Shown piece by piece: positions 10,019 to 21,290 of a stretch of 64,000 bases of DNA. Positions within the stretch are counted from its first letter, which is position 1. Each line of letters starts with the position of its first letter. A model generated the notes under the pieces. It did no database searches. It worked only from the letters and a program-made list of their open reading frames with translations, and was not told where the DNA came from. A program made the translations under genes and the position numbers. Source of the stretch: Dendrolimus kikuchii (taxonomy: Eukaryota > Arthropoda > Insecta > Lepidoptera > Lasiocampidae); the NCBI GenBank assembly GCA_019925095.2, contig CM034403.1, positions 3,415,690 to 3,479,689 of the forward strand. The letters are read 5' to 3'.

Positions 10019-10500
10019 TGTTACAACCCAGGTCTAGACAAAAACAAATTCACACCTGCACATGTGTAAGAACACATTTTTATTGCCTGTCGGCATTTGA
10101 ACTAGTTATAATTCTTTTATGATCGTCTTTTGGCATGCGTTTACTAATTATTCTAGAGAAGGGCCCATTATTTTTTGTACTCGTTTATGGGCGTTGCGGT
10201 CGAATCATTAGACAGGTGTTGCGGATTAGGTCGACTACAATACGGCGCATTTGTATTTGTGAGGTATAAAACCAGGGCCCGATGGAGAGAGGAGGCAGTC
10301 GAGCGAGAACCACGATCAAGACGAGACGTGTGTACATCCAGTAATCTATTAACGACGGACTTTGCGCGTTTTATTGAATTACGACCGCATTACGTTTGGA
10401 TTTGTTGTGTTCTGTTATATTTGTACCTGTGTTACATAGTTCTAATAAACTCTATAATAATTTCAACGGCATTTTAATTCGAGTCCTGCAACTCGTAACA
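10019..10500 (+). mobile_element. Solo LTR, family LTR-G, copy G1
   Basis: A 482-bp unit starting TGTTAC and ending GTAACA, flanked by the 4-bp TSD GTAT (10015-10018 and 10501-10504). It has a TATA box (TATAAAA, 10265-10271), a polyadenylation-type AATAAAC near 10444 and the shared terminal ggcattttaattcgagtcc. No primer-binding site, polypurine tract or coding follows, so it is a solo LTR left by recombination. Gypsy-like affinity is inferred from the 4-bp TSD only. Confidence 0.88.
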
Positions 10501-10504
10501 GTAT

Positions 10505-10949
10505 ATTGAAAGTGATTTACAATAAAGTAGATGTCCTAAAAATATTACGTGTCAAACGAAGATAAAGATTCTAATAAATGAAACAAAACAACTTGATTTA
10601 TATTTCAAAGCTCCCTCTTATTTAATAAATTGAAAAATCCTAACCGCAAATCCCCTCGATCGTTGCCCGCTCGAAGTATCGTAAGCACAACATCCGGTTC
10701 TGTCAATCAAAATATTCCCGCTATTCTTCACTGACATTTCGCCGGAAGGCGGAAACTTTTTAAAACAGACATGCAAAGGCGTGGCGTGGACGGCGGCGAT
10801 ATTGAAACACGATATTTGTTTTGTTTAAGAAAATAGATTTTGTAACGAAAGGGGAAAGTGATTGTTTTAAAAATACCTATCGACTTGAAATATTGACTTG
10901 GTATTATTAAATTGATATTCTTAACAATGATATTTCAATACGACTTATT
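10505..10949. other. Unannotated stretch
   Basis: No gene or element with defined ends. Confidence 0.35.
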
Positions 10950-11110
10950 GACCCTTCGGGAGATCAGAGGGCTTGGTTCCTCCTTCGGACAACGGATCAG
11001 TATGGCGATCTAGCGAGGTAACGTAGCCAGCCTGCTAGAAACCCTAACCCATTGACTTCAATGAGTTAGGTTCAGTATTCTACTTATATGGTCTTAAGGG
11101 ATTATAGGTA
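10950..11110 (+). pseudogene. Repeat M fragment, retroelement-type ORF C-terminus
   Basis: In one plus frame 10985-11060 gives SFGQRISMAI-stop-RGNVASLLETL. This is the same signature as 56850-57043 (LGQRISMAIQRGDVASVLGT), but with a stop in place of Q. The following cagtattctacttatatgg also matches the 3' side of that copy. Confidence 0.65.
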
Positions 11111-11164
11111 GAATACAATACAGGTTAAGTTTCCTTCACTGTACTAGTTTATAGTTATAATGTA

Positions 11165-11383
11165 CTAGCTGCGCCCCGCGGTTTCACCCGCGTGGTGATG
11201 GAAAATCGTTATATTTTGGATAATTCACACTATATCTTTATAAATTATAGCCTATGTGTTATTCTGATGTATAAGCTATATTATTGTAAAGTTTCATCAA
11301 AATCCATTCAGTAGTTTTTGCGTGAAAGAGTAACAAACATATATCCACACATACAAACTTTCGCGTTTATAATATTAGTAGGA
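11165..11383 (-). mobile_element. Helitron-like element Hel-Z, complete
   Basis: Read on the minus strand it starts TCCTACTAATATTATAAA after an A and ends ...CGCAGCTAG before a T. Just inside the end lies a GC hairpin (CGCGGGTGAAACCGCG). TC start, terminal hairpin, CTRR end and insertion between A and T are the Helitron hallmarks. At 219 bp it is non-autonomous. Confidence 0.75.
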
Positions 11384-11691
11384 TTATATACTAATTAAAA
11401 TAATTTATTTGGAAAAAATTATCTTAATAGCGTAATGTTTCAGTGAATATAAAACTTAAATATAAATGTATATAAAATATAAATATAAATAAATGTTTTA
11501 AAGTGTATTTATTAGAAGGCTTTACATTCTCGCGAAAACATTTCGAGAACTTTAGAGCCCGTTCCACATTCTCGTTTTAGTGCCTTGCTCGCGTTGTTTT
11601 CGCAAAAATCAGCGAAAATCATGACAATGTAGACGCTGAATAAATATAGTGAGCTGAGGTATAAGTATTGAATAAGAAACTTTATTAATAC
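11384..11691. other. Unannotated AT-rich stretch
   Basis: Imperfect tataaatataaa repeats near 11455-11490; otherwise nothing recognised. Confidence 0.35.
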
Positions 11692-12162
11692 TGTTACGAG
11701 TGTGGGACTGGAATTAAAATGCCGTTGGAATTACTATAGAGTTTATTAGAACTATACAAACACGTATAAAACAGGTACAAATAAAACTTAGACACTACTT
11801 GTTACAATCTGCACGATCAATAATATGTGCAAAGTCCGTCACTATATCGCTTGTCGAATGTACATGTCTTGCTTGTATCGTAATCTTCGCTCGACTGCCT
11901 CACCCCTCCGTTCGGTCATTGTTTTATACTAAACTGTATAATAGAACAAAGGACCGTGCTCACCGAGTTAATCTGCACAACTGGCAAGCAAGGATTAGTT
12001 CGACACTAATGACGGCCATAAAAGAAGTAGAAAAACAATAGCATGTTTTTCTAAACTACAAAATCTAAAAACAAAGTAAACAAAAGATTTTCTAAATCCG
12101 GTGGCAATAAAACTGCGTTTTACGACCTGCAGATGTGCGCATTTCTGTGTCGGTATGTAACA
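11692..12162 (-). mobile_element. Solo LTR, family LTR-G, copy G2
   Basis: A 471-bp minus-strand copy between TGTTAC and GTAACA with the 4-bp TSD ATAC (11688-11691, 12163-12166). Close to copy G4 (57069-57503): both contain aatgcgca...ctgcaggtcgtaaaacgcag. The reverse-complement TATA box is near 11927. Confidence 0.88.
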
Positions 12163-12166
12163 ATAC

Positions 12167-12742
12167 AATTAGAGCGTCTTTCCATGATTTCAAAATAAAT
12201 GTCAAACTTTAGTGGAAACTGTTTATACGAAACCTAAATCGTACTTACTGTTTTCAGAACTTTTTAACTGTCACTCTAATTGAAAGTTAGTCCCGAAACT
12301 TTAGAGATAAAAATAGACAAGTCTGGTAAGCCCCTAGAGATGACTTATTTTATCTTAAATACTTCTAGTATGTTCCATTTCGATGGGTTACAATAGTCAG
12401 AAAATATGAATGTATATCCAAATCTCATGCAAAGTGGTAGCCACAGTTACTTTATAAATACAATTGAGCATTCAGAATTGTAAGCGACAAAAACACGGGC
12501 ACAAGTTGAAGGTAAATTATGCAAACTCCGCGGTATGTCAGAAACAGTGACATCTGGAGGAGTTTCGAAGCACCGCCCTTGGAACGGTGGAACTGTCTTA
12601 ACTTTTGGCAGCCGAATGTATCTGGAATCAAGTTACTGTTCACAAATAGCGTAGTTAGGTTAATAAAAAATTACAAAGTTAATATTAAACAGTGTATAGA
12701 AAAAATATTCACAGAATGGAAATTATTATAGTGTTTCTTTAA
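12167..12742. other. Unannotated stretch
   Basis: Overlapping short frames at 12452-12731 on both strands have no recognisable domain. A slightly GC-richer patch at 12530-12610 is unexplained. Confidence 0.35.
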
Positions 12743-12905
12743 TAATAATAACAGCTTATAAATGTCCCAATGCTGGGCTCGGGTTTTCGATTTATAGGCG
12801 GAACGGAGAGCATACCCTCCACGCTTGTCCATGGCAAATTGGCGGGTTTTACGCATCGGTTATCTCGATGTGCAGATTTCATCACGATGTTTTACTTCAC
12901 CGTTA
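12743..12905 (-). mobile_element. SINE-T 3' fragment T4
   Basis: Minus strand, from ataataacagcttataaatg through cccaatgctgggctcggg to cgatgtttta...cttcaccgtt. Same order as 36905-37072. Family described at 34490-34772. Confidence 0.7.
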
Positions 12906-13534
12906 GTACGTAGTATAATATAATAAATCTGTAAAGTCGAGTTTGTACAATGCGTTTAAAAATGTGAAAAAAGCAGAGGAGCTAATTTGGACCAGTACAT
13001 TCCGAATATACAGTTTTTAGAATTTTTGTTCGTCTGTCTGATAGTCTGTGTGTCTGTATCACGTAAAAACTACTGAACAGATTTAAATGAAATTGGACAT
13101 AGAGCTAGATTATACCCGGGGGCGTAACTTGGATACTTTGGCGTAAATTGTATCTTTTTTTGGAACCTACTGAATTTATATGAATGAAATTGGACATGGT
13201 GCTGGCTTATAACCCGAGTTAATACTTAGGATATATTTATCTCGATTAATGACTTCGTTTCCTTAGAATGGACGGTTAGGCAAATAGATGGCGCTGCAAT
13301 CGCGTTTTTCAATTCACTAACAAATACCTACGTTGTCATAAACAACATGTCACTCATTGTATTACTTCAGATCAGGTTGGCTACGACTCACCTCTATGTT
13401 TTGCTTGGCAGACTTGTCTAGATTATATGAACTTAGTTTCTTTGTTATTATTATATGTATAAAACCGAATTAAGTTTTTTTGTAAGTAAAATAAAGCTAC
13501 TGCACTAGAGTTGACATGCGGCTATCAAACTCAA
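12906..13534. other. Stretch with an old repeat-like segment
   Basis: 13020-13150 (gtctgtgtgtctgtatcacg ... cccgggggcgtaacttgg) has the look of the Helitron-type repeats elsewhere in the window but lacks defined ends. The rest is unannotated. Confidence 0.35.
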
Positions 13535-13650
13535 ATTTAAAAATATGTACATTAGGTCTGAAAACTGCCTAAGTGATGCATGCCTTCCAGCCAGGATTTG
13601 AACCCTCGAACCTACGCAGCTACGCTACCGTGACCATTCTTTTCGGTGTT
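13535..13650 (-). mobile_element. SINE-T 5' (tRNA-like) fragment T5
   Basis: Matches the 5' half of SINE-T in reverse: gaaaactgcctaagtgatgc, then a B-box-like aggatttgaaccct and a box A-like region ending gctacgctacc. Confidence 0.6.
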
Positions 13651-13959
13651 TCTTTATTTTCTCAATATTTAACTTTTTTATTTCCGTAACCATTTCGATT
13701 AAAACGGAACCCTTATATTTAACGGAATTGTAATGACCGTCTATCTGCTTTTGTATCTCACAGTTATTTCAGGAACTACGCGATCTCAAATTTTATAAAA
13801 TTGTAGTCTATATGGCGCTAAATATGAACCTAACCTAACTGTTAACCAATTTATTATTTTTCTTTCCAGGTAAGCTTGCAGTTCGACTTGAACATGTTGA
13901 TGGTAAGATATCAATTATTTGCTAAATCATTCCCAATGGATTGTGACTACCTATATACG
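13651..13959. other. Unannotated AT-rich stretch
   Basis: No recognised gene or repeat. Confidence 0.35.
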
Positions 13960-14440
13960 TGTCTATTGCATGGGGCCCTTCATATACAATAAGCTTCCGA
14001 AATCTCTTAGAGAACTGCCATGTACACTATTTAAGAAAAAATTAAATTTACTATTGATGTACACTAAATTTAATTTAAGAAAAAATTAAATTTACCGCTA
14101 AATGCTATTACAATATAAACATGTTTATGGACGATGAAACACTATAAACTGACATAAATATATTTTTGACATGCTTTAATAGTAGACATTTTATTATTTA
14201 GATTATTTATAGATTATTATTATATTGTATGTTATTTTTTATTGATTGATATAGTAGATATTGATTTTATTGATTATTATTATTAATTTTTAATTTTAAT
14301 TGTATTGATACATTCTTTGTAAAAATCACAAATCAATATTGTAATTTTAATTTTGCACGCCCAATTATGGGCCGAATGCATTGATACTGTAAAAACCATA
14401 ACATCTTTGTACATGCATTACGCAATAAATATATTCGCCG
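13960..14440 (+). pseudogene. Jockey/CR1-type LINE C-terminus and 3' UTR
   Basis: 13972-14050 encodes GPFIYNKLPKSLRELPCTLF followed by KKKLNL, the common end of Jockey-superfamily ORF2 proteins (YNKLP..I..LP...FK..L). A direct repeat of aagaaaaaattaaattta at 14033 and 14077 has duplicated part of the C-terminus. The 3' UTR ends with acgcaataaatatatt, and a SINE-A fragment abuts it directly. Confidence 0.65.
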
Positions 14441-14486
14441 CCCGGCCGCAGAAAATTGTATTCTTTCTCCGCTCCTGCATATAAGT
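14441..14486 (-). mobile_element. SINE-A 5' head fragment
   Basis: Only the 5' head, inverted (cgcccggccgcag ... ctttctccgctcctgca), joined without a gap to the LINE 3' end at 14440. Confidence 0.7.
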
Positions 14487-14518
14487 GATATATATTTTTC
14501 ATACCTAACACCTATCCG

Positions 14519-14830
14519 TCTAGGAATGGAGAAAGAATACTAATTCCTACGGCCAGGTGGCCTGTCTTATGAGGCGACAAAATAATCTACAGCCAGGTGG
14601 TAGAGCATTTGCCCATCTGGATAGCATCACCCCTCCCTGGTCTAGAGCATGCTGCCATAACAACCTTGAGGTGTGTTCCTTCATCAGTGGACAGGTTCCA
14701 GTCCCTGCTTCAAGTCCAGCAGCACATTAGTAGCACCTTTAGTCTTGCATATGTTCATAGGCGATGGTAACCACTTTCCGTCACACTTCAGCCGCCAGCC
14801 TATCTGCTTTGCTCAGGCATAAAAAAACCT
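14519..14830 (+). mobile_element. SINE-A copy A6, diverged
   Basis: Full-length but older copy (taggaatggagaaagaatac ... aggcataaaaaaac). Body substitutions place it in a branch with the copy at 44176. The stretch GGTTCCAGTCC here resembles a pol III B box. Confidence 0.8.
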
Positions 14831-15160
14831 TTCCCGATTTATGTAATAATCACACGCGTCTAAAGTTAACAGAATTATCTAAACGTCTAAACATCCTGAC
14901 GATACCGAAATCGCTTGGATAAAGTATCAAACTGCGATCCCTCGAGACGTAATACGAGTTCAAATGTGTAATAATCGACAAACGATGGTATCGAAATGAG
15001 AAAACTCCACCCCAAAAACAGGTGTGTCCTCGGAAAATTCGAGTTTAATGCTCTGTGCGTTTCATTTAGTGTGCTCGATATCCTTTTCTATTATGTAATT
15101 GATAAGAGGATAGCGATTAATTGATAATCATTGAAGACATGAGTGACTTGAATGAAAGGG
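14831..15160. other. Unannotated stretch
   Basis: No recognised gene or repeat. Confidence 0.35.
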
Positions 15161-15170
15161 ATATGTTACA

Positions 15171-15739
15171 TACATACATACATACATACATAACTTCACG
15201 CCAGTTCCCTTGCGGGGTAGGCACGAACAACAGAGTGCCATTTAGGCTTATTCTTACACACCTCACTTGCCTCTTTGACATTCATAACTCTTGTCATGCA
15301 AGCTCGTCTGTTCTTAAGGCTTCTGACATCACCTTCTGCTAGTACACGATCAATTTGATCATGGAAGGTGTGTCGTAGCCTGTTTAAAATTACATTGCGG
15401 CATATAACTGTATGAAATCTGTAGTTCATCTTATTTGTTTTGTCGACCGCGTTTACTCTACTTTCATGCTCTGTCTTCCATACCCAACTCTCGCTTCCAT
15501 ACGTGAGCGTAGGTACCAGCACCGCGTTGTGTACGGCGAGCTGGGCCTTCTGGCTGAGGTTCTTAGCGCCTAGAAGTTTACCTAACGCTCCGTTCAAACT
15601 ATTCCCCAAATTCACTCTTCTTTCTATATCAGCGCTGTACCTTCCATCCCTGCTAAAAGCACATCCAAGATATACAAACTATATAACATCATCGACCATT
15701 ATCCTTGCATTCGTTCTGGTTTCTTCTCTTTCAAACACC
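15171..15739 (-). mobile_element. RTE-B copy B4, longest (569 bp)
   Basis: 10-bp TSD ATATGTTACA at 15161-15170 and 15740-15749. Extends furthest into the ORF: at 15430-15615 the minus frame reads QLAVHNAVLVPTLTYGSESW, the conserved C-terminal 'LxYGxExW' block of RTE-like RT proteins. A central part (ALRKICG through RSRGRP) is replaced by about 60 bp of unrelated sequence at 15377-15440, so this is an internally rearranged copy. Confidence 0.9.
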
Positions 15740-15749
15740 ATATGTTACA

Positions 15750-16009
15750 ATAGGTAAATATTGATAAATTGACCTACAAAGCTCTTTTACTATCACTTTA
15801 CTACAATATAACTTCTTCATTACTTACTATTTTCAAAATCATATTCAAAAAGCGTTGTTTTAAGTTCCAATATGGTTTCTTTGCCTGTTTACATTACATA
15901 TTTTACACATTACATTTTCCTTTAACGTATTTTTTTTAATGTCACAAAACTCCTTCATCTACTCATATCTTCAATTAAAAATATAGGCGAAAATGAGATT
16001 TTAATAACC
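15750..16009. other. Unannotated AT-rich stretch
   Basis: Nothing recognised. Confidence 0.35.
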
Positions 16010-16016
16010 ACTACGT

Positions 16017-16373
16017 CTGTTACTTACTTACTCCGTTGGCTCAGCAGCCCAAAGTGGGTCTTGGCCTCCGAAACGAGAACATGCCGTTTTTCCCTGTTCT
16101 GCGCAGTTTCTTGCCAATTATTGGCTCGTAGCTCCGACATGTCAGCCTCCACTCTGTTTTTCCAGCGAAATTTGACACGGCCGACCGAACGCCAACCTAC
16201 CGGATGTCCCAAATATGCTTTCCTCACGCTGCGATTCGAGCCAGCTGAGGCGGTGAGCTTTTGTTTCTCTTGTTATGTTAGGCTCGGCCACGCGATTTTC
16301 AATTTCGAGGTGGTTTGGACCCTCCAGCTACCATCCTCTCTTTATTGGACCCAGAATCTTACATAGAGAACGA
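16017..16373 (-). mobile_element. RTE-E copy E2
   Basis: Minus-strand 3' end with tail ttacttactta, ORF remnant (WQETAQNREK, VSEAKTHFGLLSQRS) and frameshifts upstream. 7-bp TSD ACTACGT at 16010-16016 and 16374-16380. Confidence 0.75.
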
Positions 16374-16423
16374 ACTACGTGTATTAGTCGTCTACAAATT
16401 GGCGAAAAGAGATTCACTGAACA

Positions 16424-16575
16424 TACATACATACATAACTTCACGCCAGTTCCCTTGCGGGGTAGGCACGAACAGAGCGCCATTCAGGCTTATTCTTACA
16501 CACCTCACTTGCTTCTTTGAGATTGATAACTCTTGTCATGCACACTCGTCTGTTCTTAAGGCTCCTGACATCACC
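16424..16575 (-). mobile_element. RTE-B copy B5, 152 bp
   Basis: Exact 11-bp TSD TTCACTGAACA at 16413-16423 and 16576-16586. A 3-bp loss in the gaacaacagagcg stretch removes one codon. Confidence 0.92.
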
Positions 16576-16586
16576 TTCACTGAACA

Positions 16587-16860
16587 ATTGATCATTATTG
16601 ACGCTTATGCGAACGGATGCCAAATTTTAAGTGTCGTATTAATTCAAGCACAAATAGAAAACTTTTTTAAAACGCACCACATGCGAGTCGCCTTATCTTT
16701 GATTTATAGGTATGTTGTTGAAGATCATAAGAATGCCCGGATTTTTTGAAGGCTTTCTCATATGGCTATGGACAGCTAAACACGTAGAGGCATTTTCGAA
16801 AATTTAATCTAAACGGTGTTTGACTCTTTATATTACTAGCAGCGAGTGTCACTTCGTGCT
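16587..16860. other. Unannotated stretch
   Basis: Nothing recognised. Confidence 0.35.
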
Positions 16861-17108
16861 TTTTTTTGGAATAATAATCGGTAGACAAACACACATTGTA
16901 TATCCCCAAGCTAACCACATTACTCTAGTGTTATGCGTAATATACAAGGGACCGCTCTGGAGTCGATCTTAGACACTCAAACCATAGTAAATAACGGAAA
17001 GTGTCTTTATGAAATTTGCCATGCCAGGAATCGAGCCCGGAGCTTCTACATTGTAGTGAGATCGGCCGGCAAAGACTTAGCCTACTCAACCACAGAGGAC
17101 GTCACGGA
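16861..17108 (-). mobile_element. SINE-S copy S3, diverged
   Basis: Reverse copy of the tRNA-derived SINE at 18663-18900. From a T-run through ccgattattattcc (in sense) back to a box B (gaatcgagcccgg on plus) and box A (ctcaaccaca on plus). About 80 percent like the other two by eye, so older. Confidence 0.75.
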
Positions 17109-17335
17109 ATTGCAACGGCGGCACCAAAAAAAACCCGACTGCTGCGACATCCTTTTGGCTGTATTCGTCTATCTTAAGGAAACGACCTCATTTTTCGGGA
17201 ATAAAAAGTCCCTAAATGTTGACTCGCAATACAAGCTAGCTCTGAGTCAAGTTTCATTTAAATCAGTTTAGTATTTTTCACGTGGCGCTTAACAGATAGA
17301 CAGAAATACTAAAAAATGCTTTTTCGGTATCTGCT
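17109..17335 (+). repeat. Repeat BB, copy 1
   Basis: Shares an ordered set of blocks with 21040-21290: gcggcac/cgcgacctc, ctgtattcgtctat/tttactcgtctat, caagctagctctg/ataagctagctctg and agtttcatttaaatcagtt/agtttaatttaaatccggtt. Class unknown. Confidence 0.45.
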
Positions 17336-17428
17336 GCTCTTTAGCCAGATGACTTTTTTCTTATTTTTTTTTAATTCTTTTTTTGAACTTAACGGCCTCG
17401 AAACAGCAGTCATTTATATATAATATCA

Positions 17429-17756
17429 TCTATACAAATAAAATTGAAGTGTCTGTTTGTAATGTTAAAATAACAGCTTTTAACTAAATCCATATGAAAG
17501 TATACACGGTACTTATATCAAAAAAATATTTTTTACATTTTTGTCCGTCTGTTTGTTCCGGCTAATCTCTGAAACAGCTGGACCGATACTGACGAAACTT
17601 TCACAGGTAGATAGCTGATGTTATAGGGAGTAACTTAGGCTACTTTTATTTTAAAGAATAGGAATTGAAAGAACCACGCGCACGTCTCTACCGTCGCCGC
17701 ACCGGAAGGCAAATTAAATTAAATTCCACGCGGACGAAGTTGCGCGTAACAGGCAG
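17429..17756 (+). mobile_element. Helitron-like element Hel-K
   Basis: Begins TCTATACAAATAAAATTG after an A, contains ttccggctaatctctgaaac and ends in ccacgcggacgaagttgcgc ... with the expected CTAG decayed to GCAG before T. Non-autonomous. Confidence 0.65.
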
Positions 17757-18048
17757 TGATATATATTTGTATACCGCTGCCTGATGCGTTGAAGTGAATC
17801 CGCTCATAACTTATGAATTACGCCATTGGTTTCCAAGTGACGTGGTAAGGGCGAGGGTAGGACCCTCGCTACACTCGTAACAATACACGTAAACTGAGTT
17901 ACCGGACGAATGGCTTGTTCCACAGGTAACGTGTGGCGCGTTACCTTTATAGATTTAAATCGGCAATCAGTTTTGGATGCCTGTTCAACTGTAACAAGTT
18001 TCATATAGGTACTACTGATAATTTTACTAGTGTCTACGTTATAACCAG
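17757..18048. other. Unannotated stretch
   Basis: Nothing recognised. Confidence 0.35.
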
Positions 18049-18059
18049 TAAACGGAATA

Positions 18060-18170
18060 CATAACTTCACGCCAGTTCCCTTGCGGGGTAGGCACGAACA
18101 ACAGAGCGCCATTTAGGCTTATTCTTACATACCTCACTTGCTTCTTTGACATTCATAACTCTTGTAAAAA
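18060..18170 (-). mobile_element. RTE-B copy B6, shortest (111 bp)
   Basis: Exact 11-bp TSD TAAACGGAATA at 18049-18059 and 18171-18181. It keeps only the last ~30 codons plus the stop, and no (CATA)n array beyond a single unit. Confidence 0.92.
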
Positions 18171-18183
18171 TAAACGGAATAAA

Positions 18184-18325
18184 TAGTGCTAATAATGAAT
18201 GAAAACACTTTATTGTGCACCAAAAATTTAAACTTAAAAACTAGATACAATAAATGTTGAACAAAGGGCGGCCTTATCGCTTAAAGCGATCTCTTCCAGG
18301 CAACCCCTTAAACTAAGGAAAATAT
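18184..18325 (-). mobile_element. LINE-U 3' end, copy U1
   Basis: Contains cggccttatcgcttaaagcg and atctcttccaggcaacc, the conserved 3' motif of a LINE I recall as widespread in Lepidoptera, then tttattgtgcacc. Other copies at 33447, 42870 and 59653. Confidence 0.65.
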
Positions 18326-18662
18326 TAAAACATGACAGTGGCGGTGTAGACAATAAGTAATATAAAATGTTCAAAATATATAAAATAAATAAAAATCTTT
18401 ATTATATACTATATAAACACAGTACATATCACAATACATACAGCACTATTACCAAAAATAATATGTATATCCAAAGAATTTGACAGAGTATACATTGTTT
18501 TTCCTTAGATAATCATTTTTGAACATTACACACACGGTTTTTGCAATCAATTGCTACAACACTATTTAATTAAATGACTTAGTCAAGTTAAGGAACAAGT
18601 AAAGTTCCATTTTGATTTAAATAAAAAAATTAAAGTGACCATCTAAATATATAATTTAATTT
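18326..18662. other. Unannotated AT-rich stretch
   Basis: Nothing recognised. Confidence 0.35.
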
Positions 18663-18900
18663 GACGGCCTCTGTGGTTGAGCGGGCTCAGCCTTTGCCGG
18701 CCTACCTCACTGCAACGCAGAGGCTCCGGGTTCGATTCCTGGTATAGTAAATTTCGGAAACTTATTTTCTCCGTTATTTACTATGGTCTGGGTGTCTGGG
18801 ATCGGCCCCAGAGTAGTCCGTTGTATATCACCCATAACACAAGCGTAACTTGCTTAATTTGGGGATATACAATATGTGTGTTTGTCTGCCGATTATTATA
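18663..18900 (+). mobile_element. SINE-S copy S1, tRNA-derived
   Basis: Starts GACGGCCTCTGTGGTTGAG. Box A TGGTTGAGCGG at 18674-18684 and box B GGTTCGATTCC at 18729-18739, 45 bp apart as in tRNA promoters. It then has a roughly 150-bp unrelated body ending gtctgccgattatta. Pol III transcription is inferred from the boxes. About 95 percent like 54996-55240 by eye. Confidence 0.88.
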
Positions 18901-18981
18901 TTATATTATATTATTAATTAAAATCTTATCCAAAAATTTATTTTGTAAGAAAAAATAAGGTATAGCTAAAACCGCAAGATT

Positions 18982-19305
18982 TATCCGTGCAGGAACGGAC
19001 AAAGACCACAATTTCCTGCGGCCGGGCGGCCTGTTGTAAGAGGCGACTTAACAACCCACAGCCAGGTGGTAGGGCATTTGCCCGACTGGATGGCTACCAC
19101 CCCTGCTTTAAAGTATGTCGCCATAACAACCTTGAGTGTTGTGTTCTGGCATTAGTGACCAGGTTCCAGTTTCCCTTAAGAGAGCAGCAGCGCATTTGTA
19201 GCAACTTTGGTGTTGCAAATGTCCATAGGCGATGGTAACCGCTTTTCATCAAATGGGCCGTCTGCCTGTCTGCTGATACTGCAATAAAAAAAAATATAAA
19301 AAAAA
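18982..19305 (+). mobile_element. SINE-A copy A7, full length
   Basis: Complete copy from TATCCGTGCAGGAACGGAC to gcaataaaaaaaaa. The hairpin block CCAGGTGGTAG...CTACCACCCCTG is at 19062-19105, with GGGCATTTGCCC in its loop. Confidence 0.9.
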
Positions 19306-20580
19306 CCACAAAAATGTATTTGATTTTATTTTATAAGATCTGAATTTTCATTCATCAGATAAGATTTATTTATCTATTTGCATTACGGATATTTTGATGT
19401 GATTTATTCCGCAAAATTAGTAGTACGGAACTCCATAAACCGCGCGCGCACGGATCTAATTCCGGCCCGGATTCAAAATTGTACGTGCGATTTTTTTCCG
19501 CACAATCTCTTCTAACCTAGGGAACATTAGGAGCGCAAGCACCACGGAATTTATATGGCACTGGGTTTAAGTTAATATAGCTTGCTGCAATTTTTTTTTA
19601 TATTGTTTTTGTCCTTTAAGTTTTTCAAATAAAAAAATACAACATATAACTAAATGATATAGGTACTTATTACACATAAAGTCATTCAAATTATCGAATT
19701 TGTTGTCAATACTAACGCCTCGTTGTGAAAAAAGGAAATAACATGACACGAATTGGTTGAAAATCTTAGTCAGTACCTTTACTTTAAAATCGCTACCTCT
19801 CTGACTAGATTTTATTGGGTTGCCAGGTGATAAATGTTTACCAGATTTGGAATGGATTTTTTTTACCGAGGAGCGTATTTTATTTTTTACAAAATCCAAA
19901 TTTATATTTCCTCTAATGTCTACTGTAGATCCAACGTCATAATCAAAGAATTTGTTTTTATTTTTGCAGTTTACGAATTTGTATAGAGCGATTTAGTAGA
20001 TACCTTTAGTATTATATAATAAAAATAATTATTATACACATATATCTGTATCTACTTGTGTTACGTAAAAGCTTTTCCGTGGACCCGGAAGAAGATAAAT
20101 ATTCCCAGTTATCCTTAAGTTGGACCCTAAAATCTCCAACGAAAGCTGCGCATTCCCCGTGCCGTCAATTGATCAGTCTTACACCAGTCGTAGTGCTCAC
20201 AGACCATAAATCAGGAAAGCAGTAGATTGCCGTTAACAGGCGCATCCGGGCACTACCAATGCAGCTCCTATCGACAGACCATAAGTTACTGAATTTGTTC
20301 CGCCCGCACTCAACGGCCACGACTTAGATACTTTATATCGATCTCTGTAATTTCACATATGTTATTATTTTCTTGAATTTTCGCTACCGTTGAATATAAT
20401 TAAAAGAATATTTATTAATATATATATATATATTTTTATTTGAGACTTCATATATACATACTAATATACATACTAATAAACAATATACATACTAATAAAA
20501 CTACAATAATTATAAACTAAAATAAGAACTACAGACTATACAATATAAAAACTAAAACTAAATAAAAAAGAGGAAAATAT
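19306..20580. other. Long stretch without recognised feature
   Basis: No gene or element with defined ends. A 110-codon minus frame at 19567-19899 is lysine-rich and without motifs. 19430-19550 is GC-richer (accgcgcgcgcacggatcta) and 20080-20330 is also less AT-rich; neither was identified. A short TA run lies at 20418-20432. Confidence 0.35.
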
Positions 20581-20790
20581 CTAAAGATAAGTTATTGGTC
20601 CCAAACCACTGTCACTCACCGGAAACGTTCCCAGAAGGCTGGCGGCGTTGCCACGTTGTATAGCAATGCTTAATCTTTGAGCGAAATAGACGCCAGCCTT
20701 CTGGTCGCGTGTGACGTCTACCAAACGTTTGGCGACGTCACGGTAGACCTTTAGAGCGTTAGGACCCCACGGACCCAGAGTTTCCACCCC
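20581..20790 (-). pseudogene. Repeat M, retroelement-type ORF C-terminus
   Basis: Minus frame METLGPWGPNALKVYRDVAK continuing to FAQRLSIAIQRGNAASLLGT and a stop. The pattern 'G-W-GP ... QRLS-AIQRGN-AS-LGT' is one I associate with non-LTR ORF carboxyl ends in invertebrates, without a secure clade. Three more copies occur in this window. This one is the least damaged over its 68 codons. Confidence 0.65.
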
Positions 20791-21039
20791 AAATGCCGCA
20801 TATTTATTACTATGAATGAATTTTTTCTCTTAAGTTTTAATCACTTTTCAATAACCGTGAAAAATACTAAAACATAAAATTATTAACTACCAGTAGCTAA
20901 CTAAACTTACGACTATACCAAATTTGCCTGCAAGGACAAATAACATTTTAAATTCTTAAGTGGACAGTGATTGTATCCCTTTCAAAAAGTCAAGACCAAC
21001 CCGATTTAAAGTAATGCAAAGACATGGTGCCATAGCGAC

Positions 21040-21290
21040 GTGTTTGATGTTGAATGGCAAGGGCGCCAAAAGAACGCGACCTCAGCGCAATCTATTTGGC
21101 TTTACTCGTCTATACTGCGGTAACGATATTATTAATTGCTATAAGAAGTATCCTATGTCTTGGCTCGAGATATAAGCTAGCTCTGTGACGAGTTTAATTT
21201 AAATCCGGTTAGTAGTTTTCACGTCAGGTGCTAATAAAAGACAGAAAAATTCTAAAAGTTACATTTTTGGAATCCCTCTGATTTTCTTCT
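21040..21290 (+). repeat. Repeat BB, copy 2
   Basis: Second copy of the block order described at 17109-17335. Confidence 0.45.

Noticed and set aside
10019..12162. Two opposed LTRs as the ends of one retrovirus-like element
   Set aside because: They are in opposite orientation, each has its own 4-bp TSD and there is no coding between them; they are independent solo LTRs.
18663..18740. Functional tRNA gene
   Set aside because: Boxes A and B are present, but the acceptor stem does not close and the same body follows in three copies, so it is a SINE.
20418..20432. TA run near 20420 as a microsatellite feature
   Set aside because: Too short to stand out in AT-rich DNA.
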